A stretch of DNA of 19,450 nucleotides from an uncultured Clostridium sp. (GCA_900540335.1 UQFC01000046.1:1-19450); one strand, 5' to 3'. Shown: positions 1 to 7,734, counted from the first letter of the stretch. Numbers and translations are program-made. The notes: generated by a model not told the origin, from the letters alone.

Positions 1-66
1 CAGAATGCTGCTTGCTCCCACTTCATAACAGGGGTTTTCTTCCCTGCTTTCTCTTACCATATTCAT
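1..66 (-). CDS. Partial small reading frame, start of an unknown peptide or protein
   Basis: Only the first 22 codons lie in the window; the frame is open to the left edge. Translation begins MNMVRESREENPCYEVGASS and continues. The ATG at 66 is preceded by GGGAGAG at a good ribosome-binding distance, so the start is credible; an in-frame ATG two codons later is an alternative. It starts 39 nt after the stop of the large HTH protein on the same strand, so the two are probably co-transcribed. The short charged leader with a single Cys followed by a hydrophobic, small-residue stretch could be the leader of a modified peptide or the start of an ordinary protein. I do not recognise it and the visible part is too short to decide. 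Confidence 0.45.
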   Translation of the reverse strand, partial: MNMVRESREENPCYEVGASSIL

Positions 67-91
67 ACGCTCTCTCCCGTTTTTCCCTTTT

Positions 92-105
92 CAGGGGCTC
101 CCCTG
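92..105. repeat. Short inverted repeat between the HTH gene and the partial ORF
   Basis: CAGGGG and CCCCTG face each other directly after the stop codon of the large HTH gene. No T-run follows on the minus strand, so this is not a convincing terminator. It may be a small mRNA hairpin between two co-transcribed genes. Confidence 0.3.
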
Positions 106-1554
106 TTACATCTGTCTCAGAATACGCTTTACTTCCTGAATTCCCTTCTCTTTTTCACAGATAAATTCTCCTGCCTCCATCAGCCGCATAAACTGATTTA
201 TCTTCTGGGAAATTCCCGGTTCCTGAATCATGCAGTATTCCTGATTTCCAAGACTCATACACATACTGACCGTATTATTTACCATAGAACTGGTGGAATA
301 CAAAGATATATGCGAAGCCAGTTTTAATTCCCTGCTGTCAATCACATAATATTCCCGTTCATGCTTCTCCATCCATTCTACATATCGTTCCAGTATTTCT
401 TTGCGTTCCTCCGGTGAAAAAGGCTCATATATCCAGTCTGGAACTCCCGATAAACGCCCTTCCTCTGCAAACCGTTCCACGCCTTCCAAAGTGAAAAAAT
501 TCACCATATCTTCTTCCAGAATCTGTTCCCGCCTTTTTTCCAGCAGGGCCATCAGATGTTCCTTCTTCCACTCATCCCCTAAAATGTGCTTCTTCAGCAT
601 GTCTTCCGGTATGAGAAACAAAAGACAGGGTGCCGGCTCCAGGTAATAAGTTTTTCCCGGATCCTTCGAAAGAATCTGCCTGCGTTCATCCTTCATATAT
701 TCTCGGTATTGGCACAGATCTCCCACCCATTCCTCCGGGCTCTGATACCAGAAAACCAGCTTTCTTCCATTCCGGCAGATATCACGAACATACGATTTAA
801 TAAATGCAATCTGTTCCGGATTCCAGATAACAATACCGCCTGTCATATCACGATTCAGCTCAAGAGCCCAGTTTTCTCCTACAAAGCAGCTTCTGACCGT
901 TCCTGCCCCCAGTTCTGTATATTCATAAACAGGAACATATCTTTCATTTGCCTGAATCATCGGAAGAATCTGATTCAGAAAACGGAGATTGTAAAGCGTC
1001 CCTTCGGTACTGGTGTTCCGGCAGAGAGAAAAGCAATGCTCACATGAAAAAGAATACCGGGAAAAACAGGCTACAAGGAGATTGACCATGTCCTCCGGCA
1101 CGATTCCTGTCATCATATACAATTTTCCCGGCTTACCATCTTTCACCTGCCACTTGCTGTTCATCACACATAAAAGGAAATCATAAATTTCTCCCCTGTT
1201 GTTTAAAACAGCCGTTTCCCTCAGGTGCCCTTCCGGCACAGCCTGCCATTCCTTATTCTGCTGACCAAACTCACCCTGAAATTCCAGAAGTCTCTTCATC
1301 TCCTGCATACAGTCCCACTCTGGTTTTCCCATTTTTTCAATTTTATACAAGGAATACAAATGTTCCTGTACCTGCTCACTGCATTCCAGAGCGTCAATCA
1401 GACTTTTTATTTTGGTTTCATCCTGAGGCAGACGTTTTCCCAAACGCATTTTTGAGATATGATCCAACGAAAGCCCGCTTGAATCTGCCAAATATAACAA
1501 TGTTTTTTTTGATTTTTTTATTTCCTGTTTTATTGCATCAGAAAATGCTGTCAT
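106..1554 (-). CDS. Large helix-turn-helix (XRE-like) protein of unknown function, 482 aa
   Basis: The first ~65 residues look like a Cro/CI-type helix-turn-helix: an amphipathic start (MTAFSDAIKQEIKKSKKTLL), then LADSSGLSLDHISKMRLGKR as the probable turn and recognition helix, then a residue stretch typical of helix 4. The remaining ~415 residues show no motif I recognise; they are mixed charged and aromatic, soluble, without membrane segments or signal peptide, and may be a ligand-binding or protein-interaction part. The frame opens at a GTG six codons upstream, but the ATG at 1554 is preferred because AGGGGAG lies 7 nt before it. It is transcribed from a consensus promoter at 1585-1613 and divergently from a small XRE repressor. 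A short reading frame follows it, suggesting a regulator-target pair. The DNA-binding role is likely; the target is unknown. Confidence 0.7.
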   Translation of the reverse strand: MTAFSDAIKQEIKKSKKTLLYLADSSGLSLDHISKMRLGKRLPQDETKIKSLIDALECSEQVQEHLYSLYKIEKMGKPEWDCMQEMKRLLEFQGEFGQQNKEWQAVPEGHLRETAVLNNRGEIYDFLLCVMNSKWQVKDGKPGKLYMMTGIVPEDMVNLLVACFSRYSFSCEHCFSLCRNTSTEGTLYNLRFLNQILPMIQANERYVPVYEYTELGAGTVRSCFVGENWALELNRDMTGGIVIWNPEQIAFIKSYVRDICRNGRKLVFWYQSPEEWVGDLCQYREYMKDERRQILSKDPGKTYYLEPAPCLLFLIPEDMLKKHILGDEWKKEHLMALLEKRREQILEEDMVNFFTLEGVERFAEEGRLSGVPDWIYEPFSPEERKEILERYVEWMEKHEREYYVIDSRELKLASHISLYSTSSMVNNTVSMCMSLGNQEYCMIQEPGISQKINQFMRLMEAGEFICEKEKGIQEVKRILRQM

Positions 1555-1584
1555 ACTCCAACTCCCCTTCACTCACTTTCACTC

Positions 1585-1613
1585 ATTATAAACAACTGCG
1601 CAAATGATGTCAA
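1585..1613 (-). promoter_or_regulatory. Consensus sigma-A promoter of the large HTH gene
   Basis: On the minus strand TTGACA (1613-1608) and TATAAT (1590-1585) are separated by exactly 17 nt, a perfect match to the vegetative consensus. It lies 31 bp upstream of the ATG at 1554. Direct GAGTGAAA/GAGTGAAG repeats follow the -10. Confidence 0.8.
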
Positions 1614-1621
1614 TTTTAATT

Positions 1622-1635
1622 ATCATAATGATTAT
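1622..1635. promoter_or_regulatory. Overlapping AT-rich palindromes, candidate operator
   Basis: ATCAT-A-ATGAT (1622-1632) and ATAAT-G-ATTAT (1625-1635) are overlapping perfect odd-centred palindromes. They lie about 10 bp upstream of the -35 box of the minus-strand promoter. This position suits binding by one of the two flanking HTH proteins, but AT-rich palindromes also occur by chance. Confidence 0.35.
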
Positions 1636-1727
1636 TTAAGTGGCGTTTTACCCTTGAATTTTATACATTTTTAATAAAATTCAATTTTTTATCATTCTTT
1701 CTATCACCAATCGTAAAACTTTTTTTG

Positions 1728-1756
1728 TCATTTTGATAATGTAATATCATTTTGAT
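1728..1756. repeat. Direct repeat TCATTTTGAT x2, candidate operator
   Basis: TCATTTTGAT occurs at 1728-1737 and again at 1747-1756. The repeats are 19 bp apart, about two helical turns, just upstream of a TATAAT at 1762-1767 and the start of the small XRE gene. The phasing suggests cooperative binding, possibly autoregulation by the XRE protein. No good -35 was found for that TATAAT, so the promoter itself is uncertain. Confidence 0.4.
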
Positions 1757-1790
1757 TCGATTATAATTATGAGGGGAGAAGGGAGCTTTT

Positions 1791-2078
1791 ATGGTAGCTG
1801 AGCGAATAAAATCTTTACGGGAACAAAATGGCATGACTCAAGCCGCTCTTGCCAGAAAATTAAATGTAACCCGCAGTTCCGTCAATGCATGGGAAATGGG
1901 TATTGCTGTTCCCTCCACTGCAATTCTAATAGAAATTGCACAACTATTTCATGTGTCCACAGATTTTCTTCTGGGACTTCAGGATACAGCAACACTGGAT
2001 GTATCGGAATTAAATGATTCAGAAATACTGCTTCTTGAAAAACTGGCTTCTTATTTCCGTTCTACACGAAACGTGTAA
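1791..2078 (+). CDS. Small XRE-family transcriptional repressor, 95 aa
   Basis: Residues 4-60 form a textbook XRE/Cro helix-turn-helix: RIKSLREQNGMTQAALARKL, then NVTRSSVNAWEMG as the recognition helix, then PSTAILIEIAQLFHVSTDFL with the usual YLLG-like end (here FLLGL). The last ~30 residues are a short acidic helix that may mediate dimer formation, as in SinR-like repressors. A strong ribosome binding site (GGGGAGAAGGGAG) precedes the ATG. It is divergent from the large HTH gene and ends just before a bidirectional terminator, so it is a monocistronic gene. Dimeric DNA binding near its own promoter is expected for this family; the regulated genes are not evident from the sequence. Confidence 0.85.
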   Translation: MVAERIKSLREQNGMTQAALARKLNVTRSSVNAWEMGIAVPSTAILIEIAQLFHVSTDFLLGLQDTATLDVSELNDSEILLLEKLASYFRSTRNV

Positions 2079-2121
2079 TCAAAAATGATATCCATATGTC
2101 TTATCCTTGTAATTTCATACA

Positions 2122-2153
2122 AAAAAAGAAGCTCACAATCGAGCTTCTTTTTT
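2122..2153. terminator. Bidirectional intrinsic terminator
   Basis: A 13-bp stem (AAAAAAGAAGCTC at 2122-2134 with GAGCTTCTTTTTT at 2141-2153) with a 6-nt loop ends in T-runs on both strands. It lies between the convergent small XRE gene and yajC and would end both transcripts. Confidence 0.88.
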
Positions 2154-2169
2154 CTTTCACTATTTTCTC

Positions 2170-2463
2170 TTACACTTCCGGTTTCTCTACCTGAACGATT
2201 GAAGTTTTCTGCATGGGAATCCGGCAGTTCTTGTTGCTTCCGAACTCTACAATCACAGTATCATCAGTCATGTCGATAATTACACCGTAAAATCCTGCTG
2301 TTGTCAGTACACTGTCGCCGATTGCTACGCTGGCCAGCAGTGCCTGCTGTTTTTTCTTTTCTTTCTGCTGCGGGCGAATTGCCATAAAATACATCAGTGC
2401 GCAGAAAAAGATAATGTAGCCGATTAAAAACATAGGTGACATTCCTCCAGTTGCTGTTAACAT
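2170..2463 (-). CDS. yajC: Preprotein translocase subunit YajC
   Basis: A small single-pass membrane protein of 97 aa. A hydrophobic N-terminal segment (about residues 10-27, MFLIGYIIFFCALMYFMAIR) is followed by the family signature RPQQKEKKKQQ and a small soluble beta domain with the pattern GDSVLTTAGFYGVIIDMTDD, all typical of YajC. YajC associates with SecDF and the SecYEG channel at the cytoplasmic membrane. GGAGGAAG precedes the ATG. It is the last gene of the scfA-scfB-secDF-tgt-yajC block and is followed by the terminator at 2122-2153. Its length matches the family. Confidence 0.93.
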   Translation of the reverse strand: MLTATGGMSPMFLIGYIIFFCALMYFMAIRPQQKEKKKQQALLASVAIGDSVLTTAGFYGVIIDMTDDTVIVEFGSNKNCRIPMQKTSIVQVEKPEV

Positions 2464-2533
2464 AAGTGCTTCCTCCTCAGGGCTGCTGCCGCCTCGCTTC
2501 AGGCAGCCTCATATTCTTTTTTGATTCATCGGA

Positions 2534-2547
2534 ATCCGGTACCGGAT
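2534..2547. repeat. Perfect 14-bp palindrome in the tgt-yajC gap
   Basis: ATCCGGTACCGGAT is fully self-complementary and lies just after the tgt stop codon. As RNA it would need a loop inside the palindrome and no T-run follows, so it is not a terminator. A second inverted pair, GCTGCC/GGCAGC (2485-2490 and 2502-2507), follows before the yajC ribosome binding site. These may be mRNA structures setting relative tgt and yajC expression. Confidence 0.3.
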
Positions 2548-2550
2548 ACG

Positions 2551-3690
2551 TCAGTCCTGCTCTCCACGGGCCATACGCTCCAGTTTTTCTGCTTTATAAT
2601 CAGCATACCGGTGCTCCTCGATTGCGTCGCGAATCTCTTTCATCATTGTATTATAAAAATACAAATTATGCAAGACACATAATCTCATTCCCAGCATTTC
2701 TTTTGCCTTAAACAGGTGCCGGATATAAGCTCTGGAATAAGAGCGGCAGGCCGGACACTGGCAGCCCTCTTCAATCGGTCTGTGGTCCAGCTCATATTTC
2801 TGATTCAGAAGATTTAATTTTCCATAATTCGTATACACATGGCTGTGACGTCCGTTTCGTGACGGATACACACAGTCAAAGAAATCTACGCCCCGGTCTA
2901 CCGCCTCCAGAATGTTGGCCGGTGTTCCCACGCCCATCAGATAGGTGGGCTTATTCTGGGGAAGGTGGGGAACGGTCACATCAAGAATGTGATACATCTC
3001 TTCATGCGTTTCTCCCACTGCCAGACCGCCTACGGCATAGCCGTCCAAATCCATGGCTGCTATGGTTTTCGCATGATTAATGCGAATCTCATCCACCACG
3101 CCGCCCTGGTTAATACCAAACAAAAGCTGCTCTTTGTTAATGGTATCCGGCAGACTGTTCAGCCGTGCCATCTCCTTTTTGCACCGTTCCAGCCATCTCG
3201 TTGTACGATCCACGGAATTCTGGATATAAGATAGATCCGCGCGGCTGGGCGGGCACTCATCAAAGGCCATGGCGATGGTAGAGCCCAGATTGGACTGAAT
3301 CTGCATGCTTTCCTCCGGCCCCATAAAAATCTTGTGGCCGTCAATGTGAGACTGGAAATAAACACCCTCTTCTTTGATTTTGCGCAGACCTGCCAGGGAA
3401 AATACCTGGAATCCGCCGGAATCCGTAAGAATGGGTCTGTCCCAGTTCATAAATTTGTGAAGTCCGCCAAACTCCTTAATCAGCTTGTCACCGGTTCTCA
3501 CATGCAGGTGGTAGGTGTTAGACAGCTCCACCTGCGTGCCGATCTGGCGAAGATCATCCGTAGAAACTGCGCCTTTGATTACGCCTACTGTTCCCACGTT
3601 CATAAATACCGGTGTCTGAATGGTTCCGTGAACCGTCTCGACCTGAGCTCTTTTTGCCCGGCCATCTGTTGTAATCAGTTGATATTTCAT
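2551..3690 (-). CDS. tgt: tRNA-guanine transglycosylase (queuosine pathway)
   Basis: Tgt exchanges the G at the wobble position of tRNAs for Tyr, His, Asn and Asp with a queuosine precursor. The 379-aa length fits the family. Visible landmarks: LTDSGGFQVFSL with catalytic Asp near residue 90; FDECPP (D143, C145) and GGLAVGE for base recognition; nucleophile region FFDCVYPSRNGRHSH with Asp272; zinc site C310, C312, C315 and H341 (CQCPAC...LHNLYFY). Cys145 and the Val of GGLAVGE are the residues associated with preQ1-using bacterial enzymes. The stretch after Asp272 differs from the better known MPTRNARNGH form. The start MKYQLITTDGRAKR matches family N-termini. It follows secDF by 31 nt and precedes yajC, a common gene order. 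Confidence 0.95.
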   Translation of the reverse strand: MKYQLITTDGRAKRAQVETVHGTIQTPVFMNVGTVGVIKGAVSTDDLRQIGTQVELSNTYHLHVRTGDKLIKEFGGLHKFMNWDRPILTDSGGFQVFSLAGLRKIKEEGVYFQSHIDGHKIFMGPEESMQIQSNLGSTIAMAFDECPPSRADLSYIQNSVDRTTRWLERCKKEMARLNSLPDTINKEQLLFGINQGGVVDEIRINHAKTIAAMDLDGYAVGGLAVGETHEEMYHILDVTVPHLPQNKPTYLMGVGTPANILEAVDRGVDFFDCVYPSRNGRHSHVYTNYGKLNLLNQKYELDHRPIEEGCQCPACRSYSRAYIRHLFKAKEMLGMRLCVLHNLYFYNTMMKEIRDAIEEHRYADYKAEKLERMARGEQD

Positions 3691-3721
3691 ACGATTCCCA
3701 TTTCTGTTTTAAACATCAGAG

Positions 3722-5857
3722 TTACTTGCCTGCTTTTGCCGCCTTTTTCTTCCAGGTTGTCATCACATACCACAGAGCTCCGGTTACGCATACAGAAGAG
3801 TAGGTTCCGCATACAATGCCGACCATCAGAGGAAGCGCAAATTCCCGGATAGCGGACACGCCCATCAGGTAGAGAACAAATACCATAATGAAGGTTGTCA
3901 GTGAGGTATTGATACTTCTGGTAACCGTCTGGGTAATACTCTTATTTACCAGATCTTCCAGAGTTTCCTTATTTCTTCCTGCTGCCAGATTCTCACGAAT
4001 ACGGTCAAAGATAACAATGGTCGCATTAATGGAATATCCCACAATCGTCAGCATGCAGGCGATAAAGGTAGAGCCCACGGACCACTTGGCCACTGCGTAG
4101 AAGGTCAGTACAACCAGTACGTCATGTACCAGGGCCAGAATTGCGCTGGCTGCAAACTTGATATTCTTAAACCGGAACCAGATGTAAAGAAGCATCAGGA
4201 TCGTAGCCACAACTACAGCCCACAGGGCATCCTGCTTCATCTCTGCGCTGACCGCGCCGGAAATGCTCTCTGCCGTAATTTTTTCTGCTTCAACGCCAAA
4301 GTTTTCTACCATAGCGTCTTCCAGAGCCTGTCTCTGATCCACATTCAGTGTCTTGGTCTTGATAATTACCTCATTCGTGCCTGCCACCTTCTGGGTCTGC
4401 ACATCTGCATCTCCGGTAATCTGAGAAACAACCGGAACTACCTTGGAAGAAATATCCTCCAGGCTTAAATCCTCATTAAAGGTAACATTGGTGGAGGTTC
4501 CGCCGGTAAAGTCCATTCCGTAATTCAGTGCCTTTCCGGTCTGGGCATTGTTCATTCCCATAGCAGCCCATCCGGCCACTACCATAACAATAGAAATCAG
4601 GAAGCAGAGCTTCTTCTTTCCAAGGAAATTCAGAATACGTCCTTCCTTCTTGATTCCGTAGAATTTAGCCTGATCAAATCCCAGATGATAAAGGGCCATC
4701 AGCGCTCCTCTTGTTACAAACAGAGCGGTAAACATGGACAGCACAATACCGATTGCAAGAGTTGTAGCAAATCCCTTAACCGTACCGGAACCGCGGAAAT
4801 ACAGAACAGCTGCTGCAATCAGAGTCGTAATGTTTCCGTCTACGATTGCAGAAAGAGCCTTGTTAAATCCTGTCTTAATCGCAGAATGAACGGTTTTTCC
4901 CACACCCAGCTCTTCCTTGATACGGGTAAAGATAATAACGTTCGCATCCACTGCCATACCTACGGAAAGGATAATTCCCGCAATACCCGGAAGGGTCAGA
5001 GTTACCTCAAAGGCAGACAGCAGAATCACAATCAGGCCCACATACAGAGCCAGAGCAATGGAAGCTGCCACACCGGGAATCAGATATGCTGCCATCAAAA
5101 ATACAACTACAATGGCAAAGCCTACAGCACCTGCCTTTAAGCTGGTGGAAATCGCCTCCTGTCCCAGCTTTGCGCCTACTACATTGGAACGCAGCTCTTC
5201 CAGCTCCAGAGACAGGGAACCAATGCGGATGGTTGCAGCCAGATCATTGGCTTCCTCATAGTCCGCCATACCGTCGATCTGACACTGACCTCCGGAAATT
5301 GCTTCCCGAACAACCGGATTGGAGTAAATCTGTCCATCATAAATAATGGCAATCCGTTTTCCTACATTGGCTGCCGTTGCATCTGCAAAGGCCTGGCTTC
5401 CTTCCTCGGTGAAGGTCAGGCTGACAATGTAGCCCTTGGCGCCGCCGCCCTGATCGATCACTCCCGCCTTGGCAGAAGCCACCTGATCACCGGTCAGAAG
5501 CACCTGGCCGTTTTCGTCGGCAAAAATCAGAGATCCGGGCTTGCCCAGCTCCTCCAGAATGGCATTGGCATCAGATACGCCCGGAATATCAATATTAATC
5601 CGGTTGCTTCCCTCCTGGTAAACCTCCGCCTCAGTACTGTAATTCTGTACTCTCTGCTGGAGCTTGTAAATCGTATCTGCCATCTCTTCCTGGCTGGGAT
5701 CTTCCTTTACCGCCTGGTAAGTAATGCTGACACCGCCTGCCAGATCCAGTCCCAGCTTAATGTCATCCATGGTGTCATAACCCAGAAAACCAAAAAGCCC
5801 CACTGCGATCAGCAGAATCAGCAGACCGATAAGCCCCTTTCCTTTACTGCTTTTCAT
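3722..5857 (-). CDS. secDF: Fused protein-export membrane protein SecDF, 711 aa
   Basis: SecD and SecF are joined in one chain, as in many Firmicutes; the protein uses the proton gradient to help pull exported proteins through SecYEG. The SecD half (about 1-400) has an N-terminal membrane helix, the LGLDLAGG motif at ~35-42, a large extracellular domain, then five helices with MAVDANVIIFTRIKEE at ~301 and AIVDGNITTL at ~337. The SecF half starts with a helix at ~417, then GMDFTGGT at ~447 and, in its helix bundle, GYSINATIVIFDRIREN. The frame opens 30 codons further upstream, but the start at 5857 has AGGAG at the right distance and gives the correct N-terminal helix. It lies between scfB and tgt in the same operon. 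Confidence 0.95.
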   Translation of the reverse strand: MKSSKGKGLIGLLILLIAVGLFGFLGYDTMDDIKLGLDLAGGVSITYQAVKEDPSQEEMADTIYKLQQRVQNYSTEAEVYQEGSNRINIDIPGVSDANAILEELGKPGSLIFADENGQVLLTGDQVASAKAGVIDQGGGAKGYIVSLTFTEEGSQAFADATAANVGKRIAIIYDGQIYSNPVVREAISGGQCQIDGMADYEEANDLAATIRIGSLSLELEELRSNVVGAKLGQEAISTSLKAGAVGFAIVVVFLMAAYLIPGVAASIALALYVGLIVILLSAFEVTLTLPGIAGIILSVGMAVDANVIIFTRIKEELGVGKTVHSAIKTGFNKALSAIVDGNITTLIAAAVLYFRGSGTVKGFATTLAIGIVLSMFTALFVTRGALMALYHLGFDQAKFYGIKKEGRILNFLGKKKLCFLISIVMVVAGWAAMGMNNAQTGKALNYGMDFTGGTSTNVTFNEDLSLEDISSKVVPVVSQITGDADVQTQKVAGTNEVIIKTKTLNVDQRQALEDAMVENFGVEAEKITAESISGAVSAEMKQDALWAVVVATILMLLYIWFRFKNIKFAASAILALVHDVLVVLTFYAVAKWSVGSTFIACMLTIVGYSINATIVIFDRIRENLAAGRNKETLEDLVNKSITQTVTRSINTSLTTFIMVFVLYLMGVSAIREFALPLMVGIVCGTYSSVCVTGALWYVMTTWKKKAAKAGK

Positions 5858-5977
5858 CACATTTCTCCTCTCATACAAGCTGTACGGCTGTACTTTACTG
5901 TCCTTGCCCCCAAACACCTTCTCAAATCCAAAAGCAGCAGACGCCAAAGCGCTCCCGCTGTCCGGGGCTCCCGGCAG

Positions 5978-7378
5978 TTATTCCTCTTCAGCCAGAGCAG
6001 CCTTAATCATAATGGCACACTCAATTCTCTTTTTCTGCATTTCACAGCCGATATCATAGGCATCGGTAATGCATCCGTGGAAATTGTAGGAATTGGCCGC
6101 GCATCCGCCGCTGCAGTAAAATCTGGCGAAGCACTTCCGGCATTTTTCCTTTGCGTACACATTGCAGAGTTTAAATTCATCCCGGATATCGGTCCGGGTA
6201 ACTCCCGTATCAACATTTCCCATCAGGAACTCTTCCTGTCCTACAAACTGATGGCAGGGATAGAGATCACCCCAGGGCGTAACTGCCAGGTACTCTGTTC
6301 CTGAACCGCAGCCGGACAGACGCTTGGCTACACAGGGACCCTGATTCAGATCAATCATAAAGTGGAAGAAATTAAAGCCTCTTCCCTCTTTTTTGCGCTT
6401 GATATATTCTACAGCCAGCTTGTCGTACTCTTCCAGAATCTTCGGCAGATCCTCTTCGCGGATTGCATAGGGTTCCTCCGGAGAAGCCACAACCGGTTCA
6501 ATGGACATCTGCTCAAAGCCCAGATCCGCAAAATGCTTTACATCCTCGGAAAAGTCCAGATTGTTGCGGGTAAAGGTTCCCCGAACATAATAATCCTTTC
6601 CGGCACGGCTTTCTGCAAACTTCTGGAACTTGGGAACAATGATATCATAGCTGCTGCCATGACCGTTTCTGGTAGGACGCATCAAGTCGTTGACTTCCTT
6701 GCGGCCGTCCAGACTCATAACTACATTGCTCATTTCCTTATTGCAGAAATCCATAATTTCATCATTCAGCAGGACTCCGTTGGTGGTAATGGTAAAACGG
6801 AAGTGCTTTCCATGAGCTTCTTCCTGGGACCGGCCGTACTCAACCAGCTGCTTTACCACTTCCCAGTTCATCAGCGGCTCGCCGCCGAAAAAGTCTACTT
6901 CCAGATTTCTTCTGCTGCCGGAATTGGCAATCAGGAAATCCAGAGCCTTTTTTCCTACCTCAAAGCTCATAAGAGCCCGTCTGCCATGATACTCTCCCTC
7001 TTCTGCAAAGCAGTATTTGCAGCCCAGGTTACAGTCATGGGCAATATGCAGGCACAGTGCCTTTACAACAGTTTTGCGCTGCTTAAAGTCTGTTACATAC
7101 TCCTGGTAAACGTCTGCGGTATACAGTTCCTCTGCATCAATCAGATCCTGAACCTCATCCAGAGCCTCCTCTGCATCAGAGCGGTTGTAGGACTGGGACA
7201 GAAGCGCTAAAGCCCGCGCTCTGGCATCAGCCGGAATAGCCATGGGCTTGCGCAGCTCGCCCATCACCGGCTCTAACAGCTCCACTGCATCATAAACTAC
7301 ATCGTCCACTACATGGACAGAGCCGCTGGAAATATCCATAACAATGTTGTATCCGTTATTTTTGTACTGATGAATCAC
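5978..7378 (-). CDS. scfB: SCIFF peptide maturase, radical SAM/SPASM protein, 466 aa
   Basis: This radical SAM enzyme makes thioether links in the adjacent Cys-rich SCIFF peptide. The N-terminal part (IHQYKNNGYNIVMDISSGSV) is the family's peptide-recognition region. The radical SAM CxxxCxxC motif is CNLGCKYC at 116-123, with FFGGEPLMNW at ~163 following as the SAM-binding GGEP. The C-terminal SPASM region has many Cys (GPCVAKRLSGCGSG, LYPCHQF, CNVYAKEKCRKCFARFYCSG) for auxiliary iron-sulfur clusters. The start is the GTG at 7378, with AAGGAG 7 nt before it; it matches the usual MIHQY beginning, whereas upstream extension would run through the terminator hairpin. It lies directly downstream of scfA, which supports the pairing. 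Confidence 0.95.
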   Translation of the reverse strand: MIHQYKNNGYNIVMDISSGSVHVVDDVVYDAVELLEPVMGELRKPMAIPADARARALALLSQSYNRSDAEEALDEVQDLIDAEELYTADVYQEYVTDFKQRKTVVKALCLHIAHDCNLGCKYCFAEEGEYHGRRALMSFEVGKKALDFLIANSGSRRNLEVDFFGGEPLMNWEVVKQLVEYGRSQEEAHGKHFRFTITTNGVLLNDEIMDFCNKEMSNVVMSLDGRKEVNDLMRPTRNGHGSSYDIIVPKFQKFAESRAGKDYYVRGTFTRNNLDFSEDVKHFADLGFEQMSIEPVVASPEEPYAIREEDLPKILEEYDKLAVEYIKRKKEGRGFNFFHFMIDLNQGPCVAKRLSGCGSGTEYLAVTPWGDLYPCHQFVGQEEFLMGNVDTGVTRTDIRDEFKLCNVYAKEKCRKCFARFYCSGGCAANSYNFHGCITDAYDIGCEMQKKRIECAIMIKAALAEEE

Positions 7379-7429
7379 TATATTTCTCCTTATCTTTCTT
7401 TCAGCTGTTCTCTTACAGAATGACGAAAA

Positions 7430-7462
7430 AGATCCCCTACGATCCGGGACCATAGGGGATCT
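7430..7462 (-). terminator. Intrinsic terminator between scfA and scfB
   Basis: On the minus strand AGATCCCCTA and TAGGGGATCT form a perfect 10-bp stem around a 13-nt loop, ending in a TTTTT run (positions 7430-7426). It lies downstream of the scfA stop and 52 bp before the scfB start. Partial termination here would give much more peptide mRNA than maturase mRNA, as expected for a precursor-enzyme pair. Confidence 0.8.
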
Positions 7463-7503
7463 CTTGGCTTCCTTATCTTAGCTTGAAGCGCTGTCCGAGC
7501 TTA

Positions 7504-7650
7504 TTATCTGTTCGGATTCTCGCAGCTCTGGTTGCCAACGGTGCAGGAAGTCTTGCATGCAGACTGACAGGAAGTCTGGCACTCACCGCAGCCGCCCTTC
7601 TTCATGGACTCTTTCAGAGTCTTGTTATTTAAAGTCTTTACGTGCTTCAT
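7504..7650 (-). CDS. scfA: SCIFF: six-cysteine peptide precursor, 48 aa
   Basis: A short gene recognised from its sequence. The N-terminal leader MKHVKTLNNKTLKESMKKGG is nearly invariant in SCIFF peptides. The core has six Cys, at 21, 24, 28, 32, 36 and 43, within 23 residues, which defines 'six Cys in forty-five'. It ends QSCENPNR and two stop codons. AGGAGG lies 7 nt before the ATG at 7650. The family's maturase links core Cys to a nearby residue by a thioether bond; the biological role of the product is not known. It has its own promoter (7689-7717) and a terminator behind it. Clostridia are the almost exclusive hosts of this family, which helps place the organism. Confidence 0.95.
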   Translation of the reverse strand: MKHVKTLNNKTLKESMKKGGCGECQTSCQSACKTSCTVGNQSCENPNR

Positions 7651-7688
7651 ACGTTTCGCCTCCTATGCTATGCTTAGAATTCAACGAA

Positions 7689-7717
7689 ATTATATCATAT
7701 CTTGTCATTGTATGCAA
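7689..7717 (-). promoter_or_regulatory. Promoter of scfA and the downstream block
   Basis: On the minus strand TTGCAT (7717-7712) and TATAAT (7694-7689) are 17 nt apart, 38 bp upstream of the scfA ATG. The -10 is a perfect match. No terminator is visible between the deacetylase stop (7735) and this promoter, so read-through from upstream is possible. Confidence 0.75.
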
Positions 7718-7734
7718 GCTAAAGTTCCCTGTTT

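Noticed and set aside
4917..5346. Overlapping plus-strand frames opposite secDF
   Set aside because: They are short, overlap one another in different frames and lie opposite well conserved SecD motifs.
5962..5974. A CCGGG/CCCGG inverted repeat between scfB and secDF as a terminator
   Set aside because: The loop is only 3 nt and no T-run follows; the genes read better as one transcript.
5858..5977. An N-terminal extension of SecDF to 5947
   Set aside because: The extra 30 residues do not resemble SecD, and a ribosome binding site sits directly before the internal ATG at 5857.
6362..7210. A 282-codon open frame on the plus strand opposite scfB
   Set aside because: It lies fully antisense to a strongly supported radical SAM gene, has no good ribosome binding site and shows no recognisable protein pattern.
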